Assembly (NCBI GenBank): GCA_035507915.1
Contig: DATJNS010000214.1
Coordinates: 1 to 41,852 of the forward strand
Length of the DNA stretch: 41,852 nt
Reading direction: 5' to 3'
Source: JACQAI01 sp035507915
GTDB taxonomy: Bacteria; Pseudomonadota; Alphaproteobacteria; Elsterales; Elsteraceae
In this document: piece after piece, positions 1 through 7,826 of the stretch
Numbering within the stretch: the first letter of the stretch is position 1
How the letters are laid out: each line of letters begins with the position of its first letter
The notes under the pieces: model-generated
What the model was told of the DNA's origin: nothing
What the model saw: the letters and a program-made list of their open reading frames with translations, nothing else
Database searches by the model: none
Position numbers and translations under genes: made by a program

Positions 1-1
1 C

Positions 2-970
2 ATGCTGCATCCCGAGATCGGCTGGGTGGAGAGCTTCCGGCGCGGCCAGATCGGCCTGTCGAACAGCCAGACCCGGCTGCTGGCGCCGATGGCGGCGATG
101 CTGGGCGACCGCAAGGGCCGGCTGACCCTGTCGTCGGGCGCCACCCGCGCGCTGCTCGACACGATCGGCAGCCGGCTCGACGAAGGCCGCGACATCGCGC
201 GTTACCTGATCGGGCTCATGATCCTGCTCGGCCTGCTCGGCACGTTCTATGGCCTGATGCTGACGGTCGGCTCGGTCGGCGAGGTGGTCGGCCGCCTGAC
301 CATGGGCGGCGGCGACGCCGCGAGCGCCTTCGAGGATCTGAAGCGCGGCCTGTCGTCGCCGCTGTCGGCCATGGGCACCGCGTTCGGCTCGTCGCTGATC
401 GGTCTCGCGGGCTCGCTCGTGCTGGGCTTCCTCGATCTGCAGGCCGGACAGGCGCAGAACCGCTTCTACAACGAGCTCGAGGAGTGGCTGTCGACGCAGA
501 CGCGCCTCGGCGGCGGCGGCGCCGCCGTGGTCGCCGAGGGCGAGCAGTCGGTGCCGGCTTTCATCCAGGCGCTGCTCGAGCAGACCGCCGACAGCCTCGA
601 GGGCCTGCAGCGCACGATCGCGCGCGGCGAGGACAGCCGCGTGCAGGCCAACCAGAACCTGATGGCGCTGACCGACAAGCTCAGCATGCTGGCCGACCAG
701 ATGCGCGCCGAGCAGAGCCTGATGCTGCGGCTCGCCGAGAACCAGACCGAGATGAAGCCGCTCTTGGTGCGGCTCGCCGAGCAGTTCGACAAGGGCGGCA
801 TGGGCATCGACGAGGCCTCGCGCGCGCACATCCGCAACCTCGACGTCTATCTCGTGCGGCTGCTCGAGGAGACCACCCAGGGCCGCGCGCAGGTGATCCA
901 GGAGCTGCGCAGCGAGATCCGCCTGCTCGCGCGCACGATCGCCGCGCTCGCCGAGGAAAGCGAGCGCTGA
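2..970 (+). CDS. MotA/TolQ/ExbB-like proton channel protein (5' partial)
   Basis: The frame is open at the left edge, so the N-terminus is probably missing; the ATG at position 2 is unlikely to be the true start. The visible part has two hydrophobic segments (about residues 63-90 and 120-150) flanking a soluble loop, the arrangement of the MotA/TolQ/ExbB proton-channel family. After these comes a tail of about 150 residues rich in Ala, Glu, Gln and Leu that should form a coiled coil. The stop overlaps the start of the next gene (ATGA), whose product is an OmpA/MotB-like partner, so the two probably form one inner-membrane complex using proton flow to act on the cell wall. No other flagellar or tol genes are nearby, so the task of the complex is unknown. 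The family call is firm; the role is inference. Confidence 0.85.
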   Translation: MLHPEIGWVESFRRGQIGLSNSQTRLLAPMAAMLGDRKGRLTLSSGATRALLDTIGSRLDEGRDIARYLIGLMILLGLLGTFYGLMLTVGSVGEVVGRLTMGGGDAASAFEDLKRGLSSPLSAMGTAFGSSLIGLAGSLVLGFLDLQAGQAQNRFYNELEEWLSTQTRLGGGGAAVVAEGEQSVPAFIQALLEQTADSLEGLQRTIARGEDSRVQANQNLMALTDKLSMLADQMRAEQSLMLRLAENQTEMKPLLVRLAEQFDKGGMGIDEASRAHIRNLDVYLVRLLEETTQGRAQVIQELRSEIRLLARTIAALAEESER

Positions 971-2352
971 TGCCCGGATCGGTGCGCCGCTCGCGCGGTG
1001 TCGTCGAGTTCTGGCCGGGCTTCGTCGACGCGCTGTCGACGCTGCTGATCGTCATCATCTTCCTCGTCCTCGTGTTCGTGCTGGCGCAGTTCTTCCTCAA
1101 CCAGGCGATCAGCGGACGCGACGAGGCGCTGCAGCGCCTGCACACCCAGATCGCCCAGCTCGCCGACCTGCTCGCGATGGAGAAGTCGAGCAACGCCGAG
1201 CTGCGCCTCAATGTCGGCCAGCTGTCGAGCGAGCTGCAGGCGTCAGCCAGCGCGCGCGACGAGGCGCTGGCGCGCGTCGCCGGCATCGTCAGCGAGCGCG
1301 ATGCGCTGGCCGTCAAGCTCAAGGACGTGACGGCGCAGCTCGCCGAGGCCAAGACCACAACCGAGCAGGCGACGGCCGAGGCGCAGAAGGCGCGCAAGGA
1401 TCTCGAGGACGCCAACAAGTCGGTCGACGCCGACAAGCAGAAGCTGACCGTGCAGCTGGCCGAGCTCGAGCAGCTGCGACGCGACATCGACGCGCTCAAG
1501 ACCGTGCGCGCGCAGCTCGAGCAGCAGGTCGCCGGCTACGACAAGGACCTGACCGCGGCGCGCGACAAGACCAAGGAGCTGGAGGCCAAGCTCAGCACCG
1601 AGACGGAGCGCACCGCGCTCTCCCAGAAGGAGATCGCGCAGCGCGACATCCGGCTGGCCGAGCTGTTGGCCCAGTCCGACGTCGCCAAGGGCCAGATGGC
1701 GCACGAGAAGCAGCTGTCGGCGGCGTCCGAGCAGCAGGTCGAGCTGCTCAACCAGCAGATCGCCGCGCTGCGCCAGCAGCTGGCCGCGATCGCCGACGCG
1801 CTGCAGGTCTCGGAATCCAAGGTCAAGGAGCAGGACGTCCAGATCGTCGATCTCGGCAAGCGGCTGAACGCGGCGCTGGTCGGCAAGGTCCAGGAGCTGG
1901 CGCGTTACCGCTCGGAATTCTTCGGCCGGCTGCGCCAGGTGCTCGGCAACCGACCTGACGTGCGCATCGTCGGCGACCGCTTCGTGTTCCAGTCGGAGGT
2001 GCTGTTTCGGGTCGGCTCCGCCGAGCTCGGCGACGACGGCAAGCAACAGCTGACCAAGCTCGCCGCCACCTTGCGCGATCTGATGACGCGCATCCCCAAG
2101 GACATCCCCTGGGTGCTGCGCGTCGACGGGCATACCGACAAGGTGCCGATCCACAATGCGCAGTTCGCGTCCAACTGGGAGCTGTCGACCGCGCGCGCGG
2201 TCTCGGTGGTCAAGTTCCTGATCGAGCAGGGCGTGCCGCCGGATCGACTGGCGGCGGCCGGGTTCGGCGAATTCCAACCGCTCGACACGCACGACAACGA
2301 GGCCGCGCTCCGTCGCAACCGACGGATCGAGCTCAAGCTGACCGAGCGTTGA
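970..2352 (+). CDS. OmpA/MotB-like peptidoglycan-binding protein with long coiled coil
   Basis: This 460-residue protein starts at the ATG that overlaps the upstream stop codon, implying translational coupling. It has a short cytoplasmic N-terminus, one membrane helix (about residues 17-40, FVDALSTLLIVIIFLVLVF), a very long heptad-rich coiled coil (about 50-315) and a C-terminal OmpA-like domain (about 325-460). The domain carries the DGHTDKVP motif and the closing RRNRRIEL segment expected to bind diaminopimelate in peptidoglycan. This is the MotB/TolR plan with an unusually long periplasmic stalk. It should pair with the upstream MotA/TolQ-like channel. An alternative reading that extends the frame back to about 484 lies inside the upstream gene and is rejected. 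Confidence 0.88.
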   Translation: MPGSVRRSRGVVEFWPGFVDALSTLLIVIIFLVLVFVLAQFFLNQAISGRDEALQRLHTQIAQLADLLAMEKSSNAELRLNVGQLSSELQASASARDEALARVAGIVSERDALAVKLKDVTAQLAEAKTTTEQATAEAQKARKDLEDANKSVDADKQKLTVQLAELEQLRRDIDALKTVRAQLEQQVAGYDKDLTAARDKTKELEAKLSTETERTALSQKEIAQRDIRLAELLAQSDVAKGQMAHEKQLSAASEQQVELLNQQIAALRQQLAAIADALQVSESKVKEQDVQIVDLGKRLNAALVGKVQELARYRSEFFGRLRQVLGNRPDVRIVGDRFVFQSEVLFRVGSAELGDDGKQQLTKLAATLRDLMTRIPKDIPWVLRVDGHTDKVPIHNAQFASNWELSTARAVSVVKFLIEQGVPPDRLAAAGFGEFQPLDTHDNEAALRRNRRIELKLTER

Positions 2353-2423
2353 GCGCCGGGCGCCGCGCCACACCCCTGTTCCGACGCGCGGGACCGCCCT
2401 CGGAGCCGCCGCCGGGGTCGGGC

Positions 2424-4103
2424 ATGCCGCGCCGATCGTTCTCGCGCGAGAGCGGCGCGCCGACGCTGACGCGGCGGCTCGGACCGTGGCTCGGCCTGGT
2501 CGCGCTGTGCCTCGCCCTCTATCTGCCGGGCCTCGCGACCCTGCCGCCCACCGACCGCGACGAGGCGCGCTTCGCGCAGGCGACCAGGCAGATGCTCGAG
2601 ACCGGCGATTACGTGCGCATCCGCTTCCAGGACGAGGCGCGCAACAAGAAGCCGGTCGGCATCTATTGGGCGCAGGCCGTCGCGGCCGAGGCGTTCGGCG
2701 GCGCGGCGGCGCCGATCTGGGCCTTCCGCCTGCCCTCGCTGGTCGCGCTGATCGGCGCCGTGCTGCTGCTCTATGCGGCCGGCGGCCGGCTGTTCGAGCC
2801 GCGCACCGCGTTCGTCGGCGCCTCGCTGCTGGCCGCCTGCCTGCTGGCGACCATCGAGGCCCACCTCGCCAAGACCGACGCCGCGCTGCTTGCCGCAACG
2901 GTGGCGGCGCAGGGTGCGCTGGCCGTCCTCTATCTGCGCGGCCGCGACGGGCTGCCCGCGGGCTGGGCCGCGCCGATCGGCTTCTGGGTCGCGATCGGCG
3001 TCGGCATCCTGCTGAAGGGACCGGTGCTGCCGGCGGTGAGCCTCCTCACCGTGGCGGCGCTCGCCGTGGCCGACCGCTCGCTCGCCTGGCTCAAGGGCCT
3101 GCGGCCCGCGCTCGGCCTCCTGATCGCGGCGGCGATCGTCGCGCCCTGGGGCATCGCGATCACGCGCGCGACCGGCGGCGCGTTCGTCGCCGACGCGGTG
3201 AGCAACGACCTGATCCCCAAGCTGCTCGGCGGCCAGGAGTCGCACGGCGCGCCGCCCGGCACCTATCTGGCGCTGCTGGCGCTCGGTTTCTTTCCGGCGT
3301 CGCTGCAGGTCGCGCCGGCGCTGCGCGACGCCTGGCGTCGGCGCCTGCTGCCGGCCGAACGCTTTTGCCTCGCCTGGCTGGTGCCGGCGTGGCTCGCGCT
3401 CGAGCTGGTGCCGACCAAGCTGCCGCACTACGTGCTGCCGCTCTATCCGGCGCTCGCGCTCCTGACCGCGCGCTTCGTGATCGGCGATGGCGCGCCGTCG
3501 GCGCCGACGCGCCCGCCACGCTGGGTGCGCGCGCTATTCGCGCTGTGGCTGGTGGCGGCGCTGGCGCTGGTCGGCGCCGTGATCGCGCTGCCGGTCGTCA
3601 TCGATCGGCACCTCGACTGGCTGGGCCTGGTGCCGGCGCTGGTCGCCGGCGCCGGCGTGATCGCCGCTTGCGTCGCGGCCTGGGGCGGCCAGGCGCTGCG
3701 CGGCGTGGTGATCGGGGTGGCCTCGGCGGGCGTGCTCTACGCCACCGCGTTCGGCACCGTGCTGCCGCGCCTCGATGGGCTGTGGCTCAGCCGCAGCGCC
3801 GCCGCCATGGTCGCGGCCTATCGGCCGGGCGACCACACGCCGGTGGTCGCCGCGGGCTACGCCGAGCCGAGCCTGGTGTTCCTGCTCGGCACCGCGACCC
3901 AGCTCACCGGCGGCGCCGGCGCAGCCGACGCGCTGGCGGCGCAGCCCGGCGCGCTCGCGCTGGTCGCCGCCGACCAGGACGCGAATTTCCGCGCGCGAGC
4001 CGCGGCGCTCGGCATCGCGGTCGAGGCGCTCGACCGGCGCACCGGCTACAACTACTCGCATGGACGCTGGACGACCCTGGCGCTCTACCGGCGCGCGCCA
4101 TGA
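2424..4103 (+). CDS. ArnT/PMT-family membrane glycosyltransferase
   Basis: This 559-residue polytopic membrane protein belongs to the ArnT/PMT (GT-C fold) family, which transfers a sugar from a polyprenyl-phosphate carrier to lipid A, protein or another envelope acceptor on the periplasmic side. After the first membrane helix comes the catalytic-loop motif TDRDEAR (residues 43-49), followed by FQDEARNKKPVGIYW, both typical of ArnT-like enzymes; around ten further hydrophobic segments follow. I chose the ATG at 2424. A TTG at 2349 overlaps the previous stop and would add 25 residues of Pro/Arg-rich sequence without hydrophobic character. No arn operon is present, so aminoarabinose specificity should not be assumed. 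A PAP2 phosphatase that could recycle the lipid carrier lies downstream. Confidence 0.82.
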   Translation: MPRRSFSRESGAPTLTRRLGPWLGLVALCLALYLPGLATLPPTDRDEARFAQATRQMLETGDYVRIRFQDEARNKKPVGIYWAQAVAAEAFGGAAAPIWAFRLPSLVALIGAVLLLYAAGGRLFEPRTAFVGASLLAACLLATIEAHLAKTDAALLAATVAAQGALAVLYLRGRDGLPAGWAAPIGFWVAIGVGILLKGPVLPAVSLLTVAALAVADRSLAWLKGLRPALGLLIAAAIVAPWGIAITRATGGAFVADAVSNDLIPKLLGGQESHGAPPGTYLALLALGFFPASLQVAPALRDAWRRRLLPAERFCLAWLVPAWLALELVPTKLPHYVLPLYPALALLTARFVIGDGAPSAPTRPPRWVRALFALWLVAALALVGAVIALPVVIDRHLDWLGLVPALVAGAGVIAACVAAWGGQALRGVVIGVASAGVLYATAFGTVLPRLDGLWLSRSAAAMVAAYRPGDHTPVVAAGYAEPSLVFLLGTATQLTGGAGAADALAAQPGALALVAADQDANFRARAAALGIAVEALDRRTGYNYSHGRWTTLALYRRAP

Positions 4104-4132
4104 CGATTGACGCGCCCGGGCGCGCCGCCTAA

Positions 4133-5635
4133 GTGGGGGTCGATCCTGCACGGACCCGTTCGGTGACGCTCAAGGTTTACCTCGTGCTGCTGGCCGCGTC
4201 GGCCGCGCTGTTCCTGCTGTTTCCCGGGCTGGATCTCGCGGTGTCGGGCTGGTTCTACCGGCCGGGCGCCGGTTGGCAGCTCGGCTACGCGCCGGCCTTC
4301 ACGGTGATCCGCGAAGGCGTGCCCTACATGATCGCCGCCGCCGTCGCCGTCGCGGCGCTGCTGTTGGTCGTCAACCTGGTCCGCGGCACCGACGTGCTGC
4401 AGATGCGGGCGCGCGGCTTCGCCTTCGTCGTGCTCGCGCTATTGCTCGGCCCCGGGCTCCTCGCCAACGTCGTGCTCAAGGATCACTGGGGACGCGCGCG
4501 GCCGGCCCATGTCGTCGAGTTCGGCGGCACGATGACGTTCAGCCCGGCATTGCTGCCGGTCGACGCGTGCGACCACAACTGCTCGTTCGTCGCCGGCGAC
4601 GCCGCCGCCGGCTATTTCCTGCTCGCGTTCGCGCTGTTGGCGCGGCGCCGGCGCGCGCTCGCGGTGGCCGGCGCGCTCGCGATCGGCAGTGGCCTCGGTG
4701 CGGTGCGGGTGATCCAGGGCGGGCACTTTCTGTCCGACGTCGTGTTTGCCGGGCTGTTCGTCGGCGGTCTGACCTGGGGCCTGCACCACCTGATGATGAC
4801 GCCGGCGGGCCGGGCGCGCGTGGCGCGCCTGTGGGCGAGCGGCGCCGGCCGACTGCAGCTCGCCGCGCTCGCGACCGGCCTCGTCGTGGCGTTGTCGATG
4901 CTCGCGGTCGACCGACCGGTCGCGACCTGGGTGCGCGGTCTCGATCCTGCGGTGCACGCGCTGTCCGGCCGCTTCAGCCAGCTCGGCCTGTCGACCGGTT
5001 GGCTGATCGGCGCCGCGCTGCTGGCGGCCGGCGGCCTCGTCGCCGCGCGGTTCGCCGACGCGCCGCGCGCGCGCCGCTGGCGCAGCTACGCGCTGGCGCC
5101 GCTGTTCGTGTTCGCCAGCGTCGCGCTCGCCGGGCTGACGACCGATGTCGTCAAGGCGCTGCTCGGCCGCATGCGCCCCAAGCTGTTCCTGCGCGACGGC
5201 GGCTACGGCTTCGACTTCCTGCACACGCGCGCCGACTACCTGTCGTTTCCGTCCGGCCACGCGACCACGGCGTTCGCGCTCGCCACCGCGCTCGCGCTGC
5301 TGTGGCCGCGCTACACCGCCGCCTACGTCCTGTTCGCGCTGGCGGTCGGCGCGAGCCGCGTGCTGGCCAACGCCCACTTCTTGTCCGACGTGATGGCCGG
5401 CGCGCTGGTCGGCGTCGCGGTCACGCTCTACGTGCGCGCGGTCTACGCGGCCAACGGCGTGCGCGTCGCCGACACGGTCGCGGGCCGCGCGGCGTGGCGC
5501 GGCGCGGCGGGCTGGGCGGCCCGCCTGGCGCTCGATTCGCGGACCTCGGCGGGCACGGCATCTTGTTTGCCCATCAGGCGGCCGTTACCCTTGATCCCCA
5601 GCAAAACGGATGAATTGCCGCATGGCCGAGGCTAA
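4133..5635 (+). CDS. Fused protein with two PAP2 phosphatase domains
   Basis: The 500-residue membrane protein holds two complete PAP2 (type 2 phosphatidic acid phosphatase) modules in a row. Module 1 (about residues 15-225) has KDHWGRARP (116-124), then SFVAGD (151-156) where PSGH is expected, then RVIQGGHFLSD (192-202). Module 2 (about 240-440) has the full set: KALLGRMRP (341-349), PSGH (373-376) and SRVLANAHFLSD (408-419). Module 2 therefore looks active on lipid phosphates such as undecaprenyl pyrophosphate or lipid A phosphate. Module 1 lacks the usual motif-2 histidine; a subset of the family has an acidic residue there. The start is a GTG with a weak ribosome site, and a GTG at 4163 is an alternative. 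The 3' end overlaps trxB by 14 bases; the last 50 residues look non-conserved. Confidence 0.82.
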   Translation: MGVDPARTRSVTLKVYLVLLAASAALFLLFPGLDLAVSGWFYRPGAGWQLGYAPAFTVIREGVPYMIAAAVAVAALLLVVNLVRGTDVLQMRARGFAFVVLALLLGPGLLANVVLKDHWGRARPAHVVEFGGTMTFSPALLPVDACDHNCSFVAGDAAAGYFLLAFALLARRRRALAVAGALAIGSGLGAVRVIQGGHFLSDVVFAGLFVGGLTWGLHHLMMTPAGRARVARLWASGAGRLQLAALATGLVVALSMLAVDRPVATWVRGLDPAVHALSGRFSQLGLSTGWLIGAALLAAGGLVAARFADAPRARRWRSYALAPLFVFASVALAGLTTDVVKALLGRMRPKLFLRDGGYGFDFLHTRADYLSFPSGHATTAFALATALALLWPRYTAAYVLFALAVGASRVLANAHFLSDVMAGALVGVAVTLYVRAVYAANGVRVADTVAGRAAWRGAAGWAARLALDSRTSAGTASCLPIRRPLPLIPSKTDELPHGRG

Positions 5636-6590
5636 GCACACCAAGGTTCTGATCATCGGCTCCGGGCCGGCGGGCTATACGGCGGCGATCTACGCCGCGC
5701 GCGCCAACCTGAAGCCCGTCATGGTCATGGGCATGCAGCCCGGCGGCCAGCTGACGATCACGACCGACGTCGAGAACTATCCCGGGTTCGCCGACGTGAT
5801 CCAGGGGCCGTGGCTGATGGACCAGATGAAGGCCCAGGCCGAGCATGTCGGCACCGAGGTGATCTTCGACGTCGTCACCGCGGTCGATCTGTCGCGACGG
5901 CCGTTCACCGCGACCGGCGATTCGGGCGCGGTCTATCACGGCGACACGTTGATCGTGTGCACCGGCGCCAGCGCGCGGTGGCTCGGCCTGCCGTCGGAAG
6001 AGAAGTTCCGCGGCTTCGGCGTGTCGGCGTGCGCGACCTGCGACGGCTTCTTCTTCCGCGAGCGCGCGGTCGCGGTGATCGGCGGCGGCAACACGGCGGT
6101 CGAGGAAGCCCTCTATTTGACCAACCACGCGTCGTCCGTGACCCTCGTGCATCGGCGCGATCAGCTGCGCGCCGAGAAGATCCTGCAGGCGCGGCTGTTC
6201 GCCAACCCGAAGATCAAGGTCGTGTGGGACAGCGCGGTCGACGAGATCGTCGGCGGCGACGATCCGCCCAACGTCACCGCCGTGCGCCTCAAGAACGTCA
6301 GGACCGGCGCGCTCAGCGAGCTCGCGGTCGAGGGCGTGTTCGTGGCGATCGGCCACACGCCGGCGACCGAGCTGTTCCGCGGCAAGCTCGACATGGACGC
6401 CGAGGGCTACATCCGCACGGCGCCGGATTCGACGGCCACCAACGTGCCGGGCGTGTTCGCCGCGGGCGACGTCAAGGACAAGGTGTTCCGTCAGGCGGTG
6501 ACCGCCGCCGGCATGGGTTGCATGGGCGCGCTCGAGGCCGAGCGCTTCCTCGCGCTCGAGGAGGCTCGGACCGCCCGAGCGGCGGAATAA
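5622..6590 (+). CDS. trxB: Thioredoxin-disulfide reductase
   Basis: This FAD/NADPH flavoenzyme reduces thioredoxin in the cytoplasm. The 322-residue product has the N-terminal FAD fingerprint GSGPAGYTAAIYAARA, the redox-active CATCDG motif near residue 133, the NADPH-binding GGGNTAVEEA segment and the closing GVFAAGDVKD FAD signature. Length and order are normal for bacterial TrxB. I chose ATG 5622 (MAEAKHTKVLIIG), which gives the usual short lead-in to the FAD fold; an in-frame ATG at 5610 would add four residues. The gene overlaps the end of the PAP2 gene and is followed after 81 bases by a LysR regulator, a pairing I recall from related alphaproteobacteria. Confidence 0.97.
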   Translation: MAEAKHTKVLIIGSGPAGYTAAIYAARANLKPVMVMGMQPGGQLTITTDVENYPGFADVIQGPWLMDQMKAQAEHVGTEVIFDVVTAVDLSRRPFTATGDSGAVYHGDTLIVCTGASARWLGLPSEEKFRGFGVSACATCDGFFFRERAVAVIGGGNTAVEEALYLTNHASSVTLVHRRDQLRAEKILQARLFANPKIKVVWDSAVDEIVGGDDPPNVTAVRLKNVRTGALSELAVEGVFVAIGHTPATELFRGKLDMDAEGYIRTAPDSTATNVPGVFAAGDVKDKVFRQAVTAAGMGCMGALEAERFLALEEARTARAAE

Positions 6591-6671
6591 CGCCGTTGGG
6601 GGCGACGCGCCCCGCAGCCCGGCGAAACCAAGCGCGCGTCAACGCGCGGCGCCGGCCGCGAGGGGAGCGGA

Positions 6672-7559
6672 ATGGACTGGGATAAGCTGAGGGTCTTTCT
6701 GTCGGTCGCCGAGGCGGGGAGCTTCACCCACGCCGGCGAAGGGCTGAACCTCAGCCAGTCGGCGGTCAGCCGGCAGATCAGCGCGCTCGAGGACAGCCTC
6801 ACGGTGCCGCTGTTCCATCGCCACGCGCGCGGCCTGATCCTGACCGAGCAGGGCGAGCTCCTGTTCCGCACCGCGAAGGAGATCTTCGCCAAGCTCGCGA
6901 TGACCGAGGCGATGCTCAACGAGAGCAAGGATCGCCCGAAGGGCCCGCTGCGCGTGACCACGACGGTGGCGTTCGGCTCGACCTGGCTGACGCCGCGCAT
7001 GAACGAGTTCTTCGATCTCTACCCCGAGATTCGGCTGACCCTGCTGGTCGACGACGACGAGCTCGACCTGTCGATGCGCGAAGCCGACGTGGCGATCCGC
7101 ATGACCCTGCCGCGCCAGGGCGACCTGATCCAGCGGCACCTCACGACCTTCCATTTCCACCTCTATGCGGCGCCCGCCTATCTCCGGCGCCAGGGCGTGC
7201 CGCGGCGGATCGACGATCTCCAGGAGCACCGGCTGATCAGCTACGGCAACACGGCGCACCCGCCGTTCCCAGACGTCAACTGGATCCTGCGCGCCGGCGG
7301 CAACGATTTCGCCCACCGGGCGATGCTCGAGGTGAACAACTTCTTCGCCATCTTCAAGGCGGTGCAGACCGGGGTCGGCATCGCCGCGTTGCCCGACTAC
7401 ATGGCGCGCGAGGACTCGACCCTGGTGCGGCTGCTGCCCGAGATCGAGGCACCGGCCGTCCAGGCCTACTTCGTTTATCCGGAGGAGTTGCGAAATTCCA
7501 AGCGGATCGCGGTGTTACGCGATTTTCTCCTGCGCAAGGTCGCAAATCAGAATTTTTGA
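6672..7559 (+). CDS. LysR-family transcriptional regulator
   Basis: The 295-residue protein has an N-terminal winged helix-turn-helix (about residues 1-60, with the signature SFTHAGEGLNLSQSAVSRQI) and a C-terminal periplasmic-binding-like effector domain (about 90-290). It starts at an ATG with a good upstream ribosome site (GAGGGGAG). The conserved position just after trxB on the same strand suggests a link to redox or thiol control, but its targets cannot be read from the sequence. The effector domain shows no cysteine pair that would make it clearly OxyR-like. A probable small RNA follows within about 110 bases of the stop, so some small-RNA molecules could derive from read-through of this mRNA. 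Confidence 0.93.
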   Translation: MDWDKLRVFLSVAEAGSFTHAGEGLNLSQSAVSRQISALEDSLTVPLFHRHARGLILTEQGELLFRTAKEIFAKLAMTEAMLNESKDRPKGPLRVTTTVAFGSTWLTPRMNEFFDLYPEIRLTLLVDDDELDLSMREADVAIRMTLPRQGDLIQRHLTTFHFHLYAAPAYLRRQGVPRRIDDLQEHRLISYGNTAHPPFPDVNWILRAGGNDFAHRAMLEVNNFFAIFKAVQTGVGIAALPDYMAREDSTLVRLLPEIEAPAVQAYFVYPEELRNSKRIAVLRDFLLRKVANQNF

Positions 7560-7596
7560 TCGCACGGCGGCGGCCGGTGCGCGTACCCCCTAATAC

Positions 7597-7615
7597 CCAT
7601 GCGCCAAGAGCATGG
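7597..7615. repeat. Inverted repeat just after the LysR gene
   Basis: CCATGC, seven bases, then GCATGG gives a perfect six-base-pair stem 37 bases after the LysR stop. It has no T-run and may be a weak 3'-UTR hairpin or a protein site. Confidence 0.4.
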
Positions 7616-7669
7616 CTCGGATGTGGTTTTAACGATACTGCGCAGGGGCTGGGGGGCCTATGTCTAGAG

Positions 7670-7794
7670 CAGCGGTTGCTGCATCGCAGCAGCGCTTCCG
7701 GGCTCCCCGCCCGGACGAGGATCTCTGATCCTCACCTCCCAGACGTGAAGCCTCCCTGTTCACTCGCCGGGCCAAATGCCCGGCGATTTTTTTT
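7670..7794 (+). ncRNA. Probable small regulatory RNA (C-rich anti-Shine-Dalgarno type)
   Basis: The gap between the LysR gene and msrP contains an ordered chain of hairpins with no credible reading frame. They are an imperfect hairpin at 7671-7695 with a GCTGC/GCAGC core, a perfect CCGGGC/GCCCGG hairpin with a TCCCC loop (7698-7714), a perfect GAGGATC/GATCCTC hairpin with a TCT loop (7717-7733), and a terminator (7764-7794). Between the last two lie two CCTCCC motifs (7735-7740 and 7751-7756) in apparently single-stranded sequence. Exposed CCUCC motifs that pair with ribosome binding sites are known from alphaproteobacterial sRNAs such as the suhB/alpha-r14 and CcsR groups; membership is my inference. 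The 5' end is estimated from a CTATGT -10-like element at 7658-7663; I see no convincing -35. Confidence 0.6.
7764..7794 (+). terminator. Strong Rho-independent terminator
   Basis: A nine-base-pair stem (TCGCCGGGC / GCCCGGCGA, loop CAAAT) is followed directly by eight T residues at 7787-7794. It is oriented to end plus-strand transcripts, namely the proposed sRNA or the LysR mRNA. No T-run exists for the opposite strand, so it should not terminate msrP. Confidence 0.92.
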
Positions 7795-7826
7795 GGCCTC
7801 GCGCAGCCGCGCGCGAGCGGCCTGCC

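Noticed and set aside
2..2352. Zorya-like defence pair (ZorA/ZorB)
   Set aside because: The channel and OmpA partner resemble ZorAB in plan, but no ZorC/ZorD or other defence gene follows; the neighbours are a glycosyltransferase and PAP2 protein, and the pair looks like the ordinary chromosomal alphaproteobacterial version.
7560..7826. 6S RNA or SRP RNA in the gap after the LysR gene
   Set aside because: No GGAAG-type SRP tetraloop motif or long closing stem with central bubble; the short hairpin chain with a terminator fits a trans-acting sRNA better.
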